Shown here in pieces: positions 51,071-62,230 of a stretch of DNA of 64,000 nucleotides. A program made the translations under genes and the position numbers. Location of the stretch: contig AP031353.1 in NCBI GenBank assembly GCA_037833965.1, forward strand, positions 12,092,501-12,156,500, given 5' to 3'. The DNA comes from Marchantia polymorpha subsp. ruderalis. Its lineage: Eukaryota > Streptophyta > Marchantiopsida > Marchantiales > Marchantiaceae. The number at the start of each line of letters is the position of its first letter. Position 1 is the stretch's first letter. Below the pieces are notes generated by a model. The model was not told the DNA's origin and ran no database searches. It saw only the letters and a list, made by a program, of their open reading frames with translations.

Positions 51071-51577
51071 TGAGATATCAGCTTCAGTTGCATGTCATTT
51101 TCTCTTTTAGAGTATTTGTCCTATAGTAATAGCTTGCTGATGACTGAATATCCTATGGGCTGAGTAGGAATTGATGGCTTTGACTCATTCTGATTTATTA
51201 CCGTTATAAGTCAAGGATGATATAAGTTCAGTTAGCGAATTAAGGCAGTGCATTACAGTGATAAGGATTTCAAGAATGATCGAGAGGGAGAACGGGGAGA
51301 CACATAGAGAGTGGGAATCATATGTGAGGAATGTGGTAGTCTTGCTCGGGAACAGTAGTGATTTTTCCCGTGTGTAGTTCTCACTAGATTGAAACCTCGT
51401 AATGACGGTAGGAAGGTCAAGTCTGAAGGTATGATCTTGGATATATATACTCGAACTGCCTTCATTGAGGAGTTTGAGGGGTGTAAACTTTTAAGCTGAA
51501 CCTCGTCAACAAATGCTTGTGTTTGTATGGTGTGTGGATTGGGATTTTCTGTAGGTTATGGGGATTCAGATCCTTAC
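51071..51577 (+). repeat. 3' LTR of the Copia element
   Basis: The purine tract GAGGTGGAGATTG ending at 51070 is followed by TGAGATATCAGC, which fits the polypurine tract to LTR junction. A TATATATACTCG box lies near 51442. The right end is placed at a CA in GATCCTTACA near 51577, but that limit is a guess because the 5' LTR is missing from the window and no target duplication can be checked. Confidence 0.6.
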
Positions 51578-54219
51578 ATAGCATATGCATTGCACCCGTG
51601 CAATTTAAAGAGCAAGCGCATTTCGCTAATTTGTCTCCGTGATCTCATATAAACTTTACAATAAATGTAATAAGTATATTAGAAGTTTAAATTTATGAAA
51701 CTTCTAGACAAAGGTTTTGAAAATATTCCATTGAGGATTCTAATAAATTTTAAGCTCAACTGGTTTACATCGTCATCTACTTGAACCTTTGCTTATATAG
51801 TAATGAGTTCTATACTTCTAGACTACTTCTAATAGATGTTTCAACGGTAGTTTAATATCAAGATTAAGGATGGATTTCAATTCACGTAAACAATATAACC
51901 CAAAATACGTTGAGCCTAAGCACCAAATCAATACATAAACATACATGGTTAGCCAATATGATACTGTTTCAAACAAATGAATTGTATTTGCTCCTCTTCC
52001 AAAATGCATGAAAACAAACATACACATCAATCAAGTTGAACTATTCAGTGCACACACATGTATTTTCATGAGGGTAGCAGAGAAAGAAATAAGTCAAAGT
52101 TAATAGCAATTGAGCTAGCATGATGAGGCTAGCAGAATTACCACATAAACCCAAATTACATGTATAGGATCCCTGCAATTTGCCTAAAGGATACTAGTTT
52201 GCCTTACGTGAAAAGATGTACTTGATACGTTTCGTAACAGTACTTTTCAGAGCTGGCTCTTCTCAGCTGGAAGGTTCAAATCCTTCGCATCTATTTCACC
52301 CAGAGGAACTTAATACACCTTGCTTCTGAACCATCTCTACCGCAAACGGAGCCGCCATCGGAAATCCGAAGATGTAATGCAACTTGATTGGTATATGACA
52401 TTGATAGGGGCCCTAAACTTTCTTCACATGTAAACTTAATACATCGTATTTGAAGATAACGATGTGGAACATTTTTCCCGATTCGAAGTAAGGACAAATA
52501 CAGTAGCATCCCACTTAAGTATGAATCCCAATTAAGTAAGCATTTTATCATAATACTTTTCAGGGATTAACATTTTCAACGAATTCACTTCAAATTTTAG
52601 AGATATCAACAATTTCAGAGATTCAACAGTCGAGATTAGACTTCGGACCCATTCAGTGCCCTAGAGCAAGGGAATCGAAGGGAGAGAGATCTAACCATCA
52701 AGGACATGATGCAAATATCTTGTTCCAATAATCTAGTCTTTTGCTTCTTCATGTCATGACACATCTAACGCCAAAATAATTATCTGACACCAGGAAAAAA
52801 GGGGAGTTCCATATGGTGCATTATGCGCATGTTATAAATGGAGGTGGGAGCCGAGAGGAAGCATTTGAAAAGAGGTAGAAAACCACAAAAGTAATGTTGC
52901 GATGTTAGAGATTGGAAAGATCTTTGGCACTCGGGGGCAGAAAATTATCCGCTGATTGCTAGATGCATCAATAATTTCATGCTCTCGCACGAGGGTATTT
53001 TATTTTCTCAGTTTTGAAATAATCTCACATTGTTTATTTTCATTTAAGTATTTGATATTCAATTTCTTACACATTGGAGCCCTACACATGTGATCTGAAA
53101 ATGAAAAGTACACATCTCCAAAATCATCACAATGTGTGATGATTTTCATTCTCTGCTGTGTCTTTATACTTTACTAGTTCTTTTCCTCTTCAATAAGCAA
53201 GATCACATGATGTAACCTATGACTTAGTTTCGACCTCTCTCTCGTACTGATTATTTATAGCAAGTTACTTCATTCGCTTGAATTGTCCGCTAATTTTAAA
53301 AATACTGGTTCAGTAAACGATAATCTATAAAAATTCTTTAACAGATATTTCATAACACATATTTTGGTAGTGACATTAGAATCCAGAGTCATAATATAAA
53401 AAAGAGTAAGTTCTTTCCCATGTGAGAATGCTGACATCTCTTAAAGTTATGCTATTGACCGCTAGTCACTCACTATTTGTCATTTCTCGTCTACCCAACC
53501 GCGCATTCTGATACTTGACTCCTTGACATAAACTAGAAGGACAGCGACGTTCGAATGGGTGTGCGGACGATTTAAATGGCCATTTGGAGATTCACACTGA
53601 GCAATGTCAAGACAGTAAACTGAACAAGACACCAATCCAATCAACTTGAAGGTCTATCGGACATCCTCCGTGAAGGCAGCTAAAATCGAAAACAGCCAAA
53701 CAAGGAGGCAAAATCAAGGAGCCCAACTGAAATGGATGCGTGGTAAATCACCTGACATGAGTGCACGAGCAATCATCTTCATAATTGACCAATGACTTCT
53801 TAGCACCAGTAGAAAACTTTACCACTGTCTAGACCGGTTAAATAAACCGGTGTAGTAGTGGCTTCATGTTGAATGACAACTCCAGATGACCGACGAACTC
53901 TTACTTACATCTCTACCCACCTAACGTTGTCAACAACTATTACGTTACATGATTGATGAGGATCTTCACTACCTGCTAGGAACTCAGAAATCAAGTAGAA
54001 GCAATGTACACTCTTTGTTGTTTTGCTTTACACTTATACACAGACTGAGACTGCCTTCCGCGAACATGCTTACTTATACATCAGGTGACATGATCCTCCT
54101 ACATTGCAGCAGATGAGACGAGAATCTGCTACATTCATCAACAAGGATGGAAAATTTCCCATCAAGTGCTGGTTCCAAGTAGTATTCGTACAGCTGACGA
54201 CAAATTGCGTCAGATTTCA
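51578..54219. other. Unassigned stretch and 3' flank of the ferredoxin-thioredoxin reductase gene
   Basis: Frames are short and unrecognised (for example minus 52551-52291). The rightmost several hundred bases probably hold the 3' UTR of the minus-strand FTR gene. A hairpin with ACCGGTT/AACCGGT core lies near 53820-53862. Confidence 0.4.
53820..53862. repeat. Hairpin with ACCGGTT / AACCGGT core
   Basis: The core arms of 7 bases flank a short A+T loop, and an outer CCACTGTCT / AGTAGTGG pair extends the stem imperfectly. It lies in the probable 3' flank of the FTR gene. It may be a small foldback repeat; no function is shown. Confidence 0.6.
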
Positions 54220-56307
54220 TCAGTAGTTTGCAGTAAGCTCTTTAATCTCCTCCATGGTAATCGCCTGAGAAAAGCAGAAAGTTGACAGTCAACCGAGAGC
54301 CTCAAAAATTGTGAAATCCAAAATTACCAAAGGACGCTTCAATTATTCAAGTTTTCATAATTGTGATGTATCAAATCTGTTTTCTCGACTGACTACGGTC
54401 AGAAATGATTTCTTCACAAATCATTGGCTCATATTTTCAAGCTCATACTTTCCTTCAGGGTGGATAACTATCAAACAGAACAATATTTCTTTGCGTGCTG
54501 TCCCATACCTGTTCTGTCCCGGCAAAATCGTTATCGGAGGTCAAAAACAACATGCAGTGGCACTCCTTCCTGAGAGAAGCCGGAATACGAAGTTTAGTAC
54601 CCAAAAGAGTTGAGCAACCAGTAGCAGTACTTGATTCAACATATTGTACAAAGCTTTGATTGTGCAAGGAAAATCTGGTGCAAAGAGCACAAACCTCTCT
54701 CGCATAGGAACACAAGGGCAATTCCAGAATCCCTGCTCCACTTCGGCCTGCTTATCATCATAATGCCTGCAGCAGGATGAAGATGAAGATATTAAAAAGG
54801 AAGCCGGCACATTGCACCTATAACCTGAATCCCCAATTCATAGCTTCCCCTTTCAAGACGGCAGAACAAACCCATTGCAAACTCGAAAACTGCAAGAATG
54901 AAAACCATCTCTTGCAGTCACAAAACAGTCACAAAAGCATGACCCCAATTTGATCTACTGGCGCGAGTCTCTCTTACAGCAGCTAAATGGACAACAAACA
55001 GCATCCAGCAAGCCGCTCTTAAACCTCATTCGAGACTGATCTGATTATGCTTGTGTATATTCCGACCTATACTGGAAACAACACATGGAGGTAACTGAAG
55101 CCAATACTATCCATATAGCATTAGCCGTTACAACCAAATTCAGAACTAACCTGCAAGGACATAACGGTGCTCCAAGAGAGTCCTTATGCTCTGCCAACCC
55201 CTGCAAAAGCCACCAGCTTGGTAAGCATAATTGAGCTAAAAGATAGTCAAAAAAGAGACTTTGCGGGCAGTAAACATGAAATCCATAAGCTCAAATAACA
55301 TTCCCGGCTCAATCTTTGTTTCAGGTTAGAAGTACCATGTTCTGCAATTTCGTGGGTACCACATCCGAGATCATTATCTACTGCAAATTCCACACAATTC
55401 TCGAGTGCACTCATCAGTAAGCTGAGAGGGCTTACCTTGATCACAACTGATGTTACACCCTTATCGCAGCAGAAAAATGTTCCTGATCGCCTAGCATACT
55501 GCTCGGAAAATTTGCGCATAACATCCAAGGACTTCTCCGAGGGTTCTGCTGTTAAACCGACAAATGCATTTTCAGAAGATTTCCGACTTTCCAAATTACT
55601 TCTCCACCCGCACCACACTAAGATACTTAACTCGTCTCCACAACCACAATCAACATTTGAACCATTGGACAGTTTTTTTTCTTTGTACTACTCGGATAAG
55701 GGTCGACCAAATGTTGCCTAATTTATTTATGAATTCCTGGAGTGCTTCACAGCGAACGTCGGAAGAGTAGAAAGTCTTGAGTAGCCGAGGAGACTAGAAG
55801 CCATAAACTGGAAATGACAGAACATTAAGAGGAATAGACAGAACATTCACAAGCGAGAAATGGAATTCACGTGGAGCTGACAGAGTATAAAAAATTCGCC
55901 TCCCGAAAAACACGTTCCCTCCCATGTGAAACAACAGCTATGCCGTCGAGTCACAAATTTCAGGGGAATTAGGTCTGAAGCAAATTCTGGAGAGCTGGCC
56001 ATTCAGAATTTCGCCCGACGACGAACAGTCATACGGGAAGAAGAACAACAAAGGAACTCCGACAGCCGAGCATAAAGAAGGCGAAGAAGCAGCAGCGACA
56101 GCAACAGCAACAATGGCTCGAAACTCGCAGATCCTGTAACGAAACCGACAGCTGAAGAAGATCAGAAATCGGAAGAGTAGAACAGGAAGGGCTCTTACAG
56201 GCAGCACGCACCAACCCAGGTCTTGTGACGCTCCGAGGAGCAGAATGTGGAGCACCGATCAGGAATCGGCCCGCCGTAGAGAGCTTTTGAGGCATCATGA
56301 CAGCCAT
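54220..56307 (-). CDS. FTRB: Ferredoxin-thioredoxin reductase, catalytic (beta) subunit, chloroplast; six exons
   Basis: Minus-strand exons 56307-56199, 55548-55436, 55200-55151, 54766-54695, 54569-54509 and 54264-54220 join in frame (GT-AG introns) to 149 residues. Residues 1-36 are rich in Ser, Arg and Ala, as in a chloroplast transit peptide. The mature part begins SEPSEKSLDVMRKF and holds the family signature CPC-X16-CPC-X8-CHC at 88-90, 107-109 and 118-120, whose cysteines form the 4Fe-4S cluster and the redox disulfide. The C-terminus reads ITMEEIKELTANY. The enzyme passes electrons from photosynthetic ferredoxin to thioredoxins in the stroma, so that Calvin-cycle enzymes are activated in light. 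Its partner, the variable subunit, is not in this window. No lesion is seen. All exons are too short to stand out as open frames. Confidence 0.96.
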
Positions 56308-58103
56308 CTCGCAATCTCCCCTCGCACTGGCCCCCTGCGCACCTCACCCACACTGCTCCTACCGCTGCAGTTCTGCGCCCTCTCGTCCAACTACTAAAAA
56401 CCCGGCCACAGCGACCACCGGCCCCTTTAAACCGCAAATTTAGACAATCAAATCCACTACTGCGCTCCTCTGCCAACGAGAGGAAGAAGAAAAGTACGCC
56501 TTTAATACGAGCTGCAGCAGAGCTCAGGATCGAGCCAAGATGCGGCCGGGGAGAAGCCGAGGGAATGTCAGCCGGAGCTAGAGGAAGCCCCTGCTTTTGC
56601 GCTTAAGGCGTGGAGATATTATAATTCTGTCTCTGATGATGGAGATCCGAGGAAGGATCGTCGACGCAGCAGCAGCAGCTCGCTCGCGCAGTGCAGGCGA
56701 GAGATGGCGGAGCCGCAACGACGAGCGGCGACGCTTGGCTTATCCATCGGGCCTCCTCCAGCTCCAACACAGTCGCACAGAGAGGTGGTGCACGGCGCGC
56801 CATGTGGTCGGTCGACGTGGACGCCTGCGCCCCCGCTGGCCAATGGCATCGCCCCTACCCGTCCACCTGGCCGGTCCACCGTTGCCACGCTGGCCGCCCG
56901 GCCCGTCGTTGTGGGACGGTGCCATGGACACGGGGGTCGTTGGTCCTTCCTTCCTGTCCATGTCCGCGGAAGGAGGAAGCGACCGACGACAAAGCGTCGG
57001 CAGTTTCACGGCTCTGCGTTGACCTCGTCATCCTTTCCCGATGAGTCTCGTCGTGCCAATGGCTCCCACTGACAGTAATCTACATTTGCCGTGCTGCCTT
57101 AAGCAAGTCAGTGGTCGACACGATGTTGACTCCGAGTGACGATTTCAGATTGGAGACGATGCAGCTGCACGCTCTGCTTTGTGGTGGAAATCGGAGTAAG
57201 CTTTGGGCATCGAGTGAGCTGAGCTGAGCTGAGCTACGTGACATGACCTCGCTCACGTAGCCAGCAGTGAGAATTGGATCTGACATTCGAATGCATAGAT
57301 AGGTTCGTTGGTAACGACCTGACTCCCGTTGCAGAGCAGCTGTACGAGATCGAATCCGACTGCCCGTCGTGATGCTCAGTGAAGGGAAAGTTGAATAACT
57401 ACTTCAGTGCCGTATGCACGGTGATAAGTCGAGAGATGATTATGCTCGTTTCCATGGCGGCCTCTCAGTAAAATCCCGACAGTTGATAATGTTTAGTGGA
57501 AAATTAGCCTTGACCTGCGCAAACCCTTCCCATTCAGAATCTCGGGAAAAGTCAGAATTTCGCAATTTGCCTTCAGTATTCAGGACATCCAGGTTCAGCC
57601 TTGCATGATTCAGACAGCGGAATCGTTTTTACTAGAAGCTGTAGTTGTGGTTTAGATGGGAACAAGAATGTGGTCCGATTGAAATGACTTGAAACCTGAG
57701 CGCAGCATTTACTGCTCCGATGGATACATCATGCCTGCCTCGCTAAACTTGCACTTGGAGGCAGCTAAGCTAACTCATACAAGATAATAATACAGGATCG
57801 ATGCAGAAAGAATTCTCTCTGCGGGCTAGCTAGCTGGAGGTCATCAGTTTCTTATGAGCAGCAGCAAGGACGACATTGCCTCCACAGCTGGCTGGCGTGC
57901 GGTTATGCTTCTCGGTTGATTCTCTGGGCAAAGAAAGGAAATTCTCCTACAAGTGCTCTGCATCGCCCACAATGGCAATGGGCTGGACGAGTGGTCCACA
58001 AAACGAGGGATTCGCCTTACAATCTGTACAAAGGTGATCTATGACAGCTTCTTCGATGGTACACTAAAGTACAGGAGGGCACGTCGCATTTCGAAATAGG
58101 ACG
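56308..58103. other. FTR promoter side and TPR gene 3' flank
   Basis: The part 56308-57050 is G+C-rich and lies upstream of the minus-strand FTR start, so it is a likely promoter. Overlapping frames there are open on both strands in several phases and are not accepted as genes. From about 57500 to 58103 lies the probable 3' UTR of the minus-strand TPR gene. A short tandem and a palindrome are present at 57214-57260. Confidence 0.45.
57214..57260. repeat. TGAGC tandem followed by an ACGT-cored palindrome
   Basis: Four TGAGC units (about 57214-57235) run into CTACGTGA, whose exact reverse complement TCACGTAG stands at 57253-57260 after 11 bases. ACGT cores are common in plant bZIP and bHLH sites, so a regulatory role is conceivable but unproven. 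Confidence 0.6.
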
Positions 58104-60484
58104 TCAATCTTGGAACATGAGAGAAATGCCTACGAGCGTCAGCCAGACGGTCAAGGCGACCCAGAAGTAGGGATTTCGCTCCCACCGAGGAGGATCCCAA
58201 ACCAGCCAGTCCTCCAGATAATCTTTCTCCTGCGGCACCTTCTTCTTCGGACGCCTCCGATCCCGCAGCTTCTGAGTGTACGTCCTCGCGCTTCTGCCAA
58301 AGGTGCACGAGATTTTCATGAGCCACGAGATGTTCTGTCATTGTTATTGTTGCGATCGTATGCTTCGAGTTTCCTCGACGTGGGGAGAAAGGAGTCCAAG
58401 TACAATTGAATGCTCAAATGCAGACATTGAAGAGTAAGAGGCCCGTACTTGTCATAGTCGCGCTCGATGATGGGGATTGATACCATCTCCTCCCTCGAGA
58501 TTTTGAGCTTCGGAGCCTCGAGTATGTAGCGCAGGTCGGCAGCCTGGCGCTTGATCTGCTTGTTCGGATGGCGGGCCTCGAGTCGTTTGTACAGGGCGAT
58601 GCAGTCATCGTGCCGATTGTTTGCATCGTACGCCATCGCCAACCAAATCTGGATCTGCATCCAGAAAACGGGACTATGTGTTCATTTCCTTCCACCTCTT
58701 TCCGCATTCGTTCCAAGTCCAATTGTGAACGAGACTGACATTGCCGTCGACACACGCACCCACAGTGGATGAAAAAAACCTAAGGACATGGAACTGGACA
58801 TATTCCGAAAAATTGTTCTCGGCTCGTGGACATATTCTGTAAAACATGCTTCTATGGTCTGAGGGAAATGTTCGGCTCTCTCTTTCTCAAACCCATACAT
58901 CAAATCCGGTAAGTCAGACCGCCTGTGCTGGCATATATTTAAGCGATGGTGAGAACAATTACGTGCATGGTGAACAGTCACCGAAGTCAAAGTTAATTGG
59001 CACAGAAGGAATGTCGCGACTCGGAGACGCACCAGACATCGAGAATCTACAACCAGTGCACGGCTTACACCTATGGACCTTTGTCACCTTCGCCTCATGT
59101 TGGAAAATTACAGAATTGCCTTGCCAGAAATCAAATCAAAACGCCTGATTGCAATCAGGCTACAGAATTAGGCGTTCAAATTGAAGCGCACATCAGAACC
59201 AACCAGTGAAAGGGTTTTACCTCACCACCAAGGTTTGTTGTCCCTTGCACATTGGTCAAGGCAGCCTCGAAAAGCTCCACGGATTTGTCGTACATTCCCC
59301 GGGCATAAGCTGTTTGCCCCAGCTCGTACATTTTCTCGGCCGTCTTTCGTTGCTCGGCTTGTTCCCTGGCACGCTTCATCCCACGAGCACAAGCATTCGG
59401 TTCAATGTTCAAATAAGCTGTTCAGTACGAAGCAATCTCTCGGTTCAATTCCGCTGAATGGGTCCACTGAATGTTCTCGAGTGCTTCGGTCCTTATCAGA
59501 TGCTTTGAGAGGGCAGAATTGTTGAACTGACGTCGGTGTCGGATTTCCAGTAATCCGACATTAAAAAACTGAGACTCTCTACCGACGAACCGGAGCTGGA
59601 CTCTCGACGATTACTTCTCAGACTTGAATTACCTTGACCGCCTACAGATCGCTGCAAGTGCACTAGACCGGAGGGTGGCGGGCTTCATCTTCCCATCTAA
59701 CCTTGTATCGACAGAAGAGGTGCATAAACAATGCGAAAATTGACCACAGACAACGTCAATTCATGCTCTCGTGGCCAGCTATGAAATTCTACTCCATTCA
59801 CGCAGAGCGACAAGGAGACGAAAATGGACGAGGAAACTCTTTGCTCGAAGAGCACAGCACGTCGCTGTCTATCAATCAATCAGGACAGGAGTAGGAGTAC
59901 GAAAGCTTCCAGAGTTTGCGCGCAGCTGATGAATGGGGAGGGCAATCGTCAGAAAATGCGGCGTTTGGCTGTGGAACAATCAATCAAACAATTTGATACG
60001 GAGGCAATTCACTCACCTTGGCGAGCTCTTCTCGCAGTTTCGCTGCAGCCTGACGAGCGCGCTCTTCACGCTCTTCCGCCGAGGCCGAGTCGGTCTGGCT
60101 CGCCTTGTTCAGCCTCTCCGCTTCCGCAATTAATTCCTTCATGTCCTCGATTTCCTCCATCTGCTTTTTGCCTTCGGCTCGATCCCAGTACCCTGGCCCC
60201 AGCGGATCCGACTCCGCGTCTTCCATAGCTCTGACTCTGGAGTCTCCGATTCCAGCTCCATAAGCCTCCTCGAGAGAAAATCGCCTCCGCCTCCTCCCAA
60301 AATCAAAATCATGTCGTTTTACAATTGCCCGACCGCTCGCAACACACCTTGCCAAGCAGCAGTTCACCTTAGCACGTTGAAAATTCGGCAGTGCATGGCG
60401 CTCGAGAGTCTTCCCAAGACCGATTGGGGCTGCTGCTAATCCATCGAGCGCGAAGCTTCTGCTCGTGCTTGCGCACTGATCCAT
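58104..60484 (-). CDS. TPR and coiled-coil protein with C-terminal membrane helix, probably chloroplast; four exons
   Basis: Minus-strand exons 60484-60017, 59373-59221, 58654-58449 and 58293-58104 join in frame to 338 residues. I start at the ATG at 60484 because the longer open frame begins with GTG. Residues 1 to about 75 are Ser/Arg/Ala-rich with few acids, fitting a plastid transit peptide. A charged Glu/Lys/Ala segment (about 110-170) looks like a coiled coil. Two TPR-like units follow: EKMYELGQTAYARGMYDKSVELFEAAL (about 168-200) and IWLAMAYDANNRHDDCIALYKRLEARHP (about 210-237). The end, PYFWVALTVWLTLVGISLMF, is a single membrane helix at about 317-336. This layout occurs in plant TPR proteins of thylakoid or envelope membranes, some of which help assemble photosystems, but I cannot name the exact orthologue. 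The exon 3 donor (GACAA|GTACGG) is the least certain junction. Confidence 0.8.
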
Positions 60485-62230
60485 CGTCGAAATCGAGATT
60501 CGCACTTCCCTGGGCACAAATCATACATTCATGGAATCCGAAGCTGCGGTTGCAAATGAAGCGATTCTACAACATGCTTCAGACCATTCGTCCCTCCATC
60601 GCTCGCGGCTCTCGGTCCACATTTCATTCGTGTCGCTTCACGCGGCAGTTTGACATTCTGTCGACGAGATCCAGCGTCCGGGTCAAGAGTGCCAACGTCT
60701 CGTTTGCACACGACTGTCTTCCAAGTGGATAACATTCACAAGGACCATATTCATTCGTTCGGGCTTCTGTCCCGCACTTTCTGGTTTTTCGTCAGTACGT
60801 TTAAAGCTGCGGTCCATCATGCGGAAATCTGTTTAAAGGTCGTTCCCTCTCTTCCTACAAGTTTGCTGTCGTGTGCCTGTCTCAGCTACGAATGCGACTT
60901 AAGCCTTGGACTTCCGTTTTATCTAAACCCTCTCTCCCCGCGTTCCTCTCTCTAGTAATCTTATACTGGTCCACCGCTTCAGAAGTCAAACACAAATTTC
61001 AACGTAATGTATTTGACTCCACGAGACAATGGACGTGTATGAATGCCATATGACTGGGAGAAATGTGGCTACTGTTGTGCTGTTGTTTGATATTCGGCAG
61101 GTCATTGCCCTTACTGTATTAACATATTTGCACTCATTTTCACCGACGACCATTTGCGTTTCTAATAAGACGGAAGCCCTTACTCCTGAAATTCCCATTC
61201 AAGGCCTGCTACAAGCCATTTCCAAAGTCTACCGTACCTAATCGCGCACCATTGTGGTCAACTTTCCACTGATTTGTCACCAGATGGTTGACTCATTTGA
61301 GTTCTACATTCACCAGCTCTACTAACGTTCATCTCGGAAACAGGTCACGAGAAGGGGTAATCCAGCAATGATCGTGTGTTCCGATTTTTATAACTGAAGG
61401 TGCACGGGAAAACCATTCAGGCAATAACTGCTATAGAGATTGTCAAGTGAAATCAACAGCTCCACTCAACAGATAACGAAGAGTAACCTTAGTCAGAAAC
61501 ACAAGAAGAGGCACGTCGGAAGTGCCAGCATATTCAAAAGTATGCACGACAAATAGCGCAGGGGATAAAACTGGAACCACGATTATCGCAGCCTGTGCTG
61601 AAACTTATTACCTGGATCTCATGGTATTCCTCAAATGTTTCTCAACAAGAGAACAAACAACCACTACATACACTCACACCGGGATCCTTGGCGGGGTCTC
61701 GAAAATAATAAGTTCAACCGTGTAAAATAATGATAGACCTACACGACGATGCTGGACTTAGCTAGACTTGGCTCGGGGTTAGAGATTTAACGCGACCCCG
61801 ATTTGGAGCTCGGGGCAATATCCTGTCTACAGCAAATGGATCAGAAAAATGTGGTTATCCAAACAGAATCGTGACTGCAATGTGGGTAATACTGTACAGG
61901 GGAATATTTACTACATCACATAAATACCTGCACCTCTTTCATCGTTAGCACCGAAAGCGTGATGATGTCATCTGGGAGATATTTTGACTTTCTCGTGGCA
62001 GGAGTACCATCCAAGTCACCTTGGATTGGGCAATGACAATGATCCAGCCATGAAGTTGACTGAGCGCTTTCTCCTTGGGACGGATTTATTTAATTAGAGG
62101 CTGGTGGGTGGCACCTGGAGTACACAGTTGTGGCACCCTGAAACAATCAGCCGTGTCAACCGTTCAGAGACTGGTCTGAAGAGCTTACATTGACGACTGA
62201 GCCAAAACACGAACTTGTATACAGCTTTTT
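60485..62230. other. TPR gene promoter side and ELMO gene 3' flank
   Basis: No accepted gene lies here. The left part is upstream of the minus-strand TPR gene and contains overlapping, unrecognised frames. The right part likely carries the long 3' UTR of the minus-strand ELMO gene. Nothing else is seen. Confidence 0.4.

Noticed and set aside
52200..52310. tRNA-like T-arm (GAAGG-TTCAAAT-CCTTC)
   Set aside because: The stem-loop is perfect, but no matching acceptor stem, D-arm or anticodon arm could be laid out at the right distance.
56597..57072. Several overlapping open frames near the FTR start
   Set aside because: Open in multiple phases on both strands, unlike one real gene. The position fits the FTR promoter.
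58319..58660. Longer open frame of the TPR exon 3 ending in an Asn/Arg-rich tail
   Set aside because: A donor at 58448 and an acceptor before 58293 join in frame to the membrane-helix exon, which is the more protein-like end.
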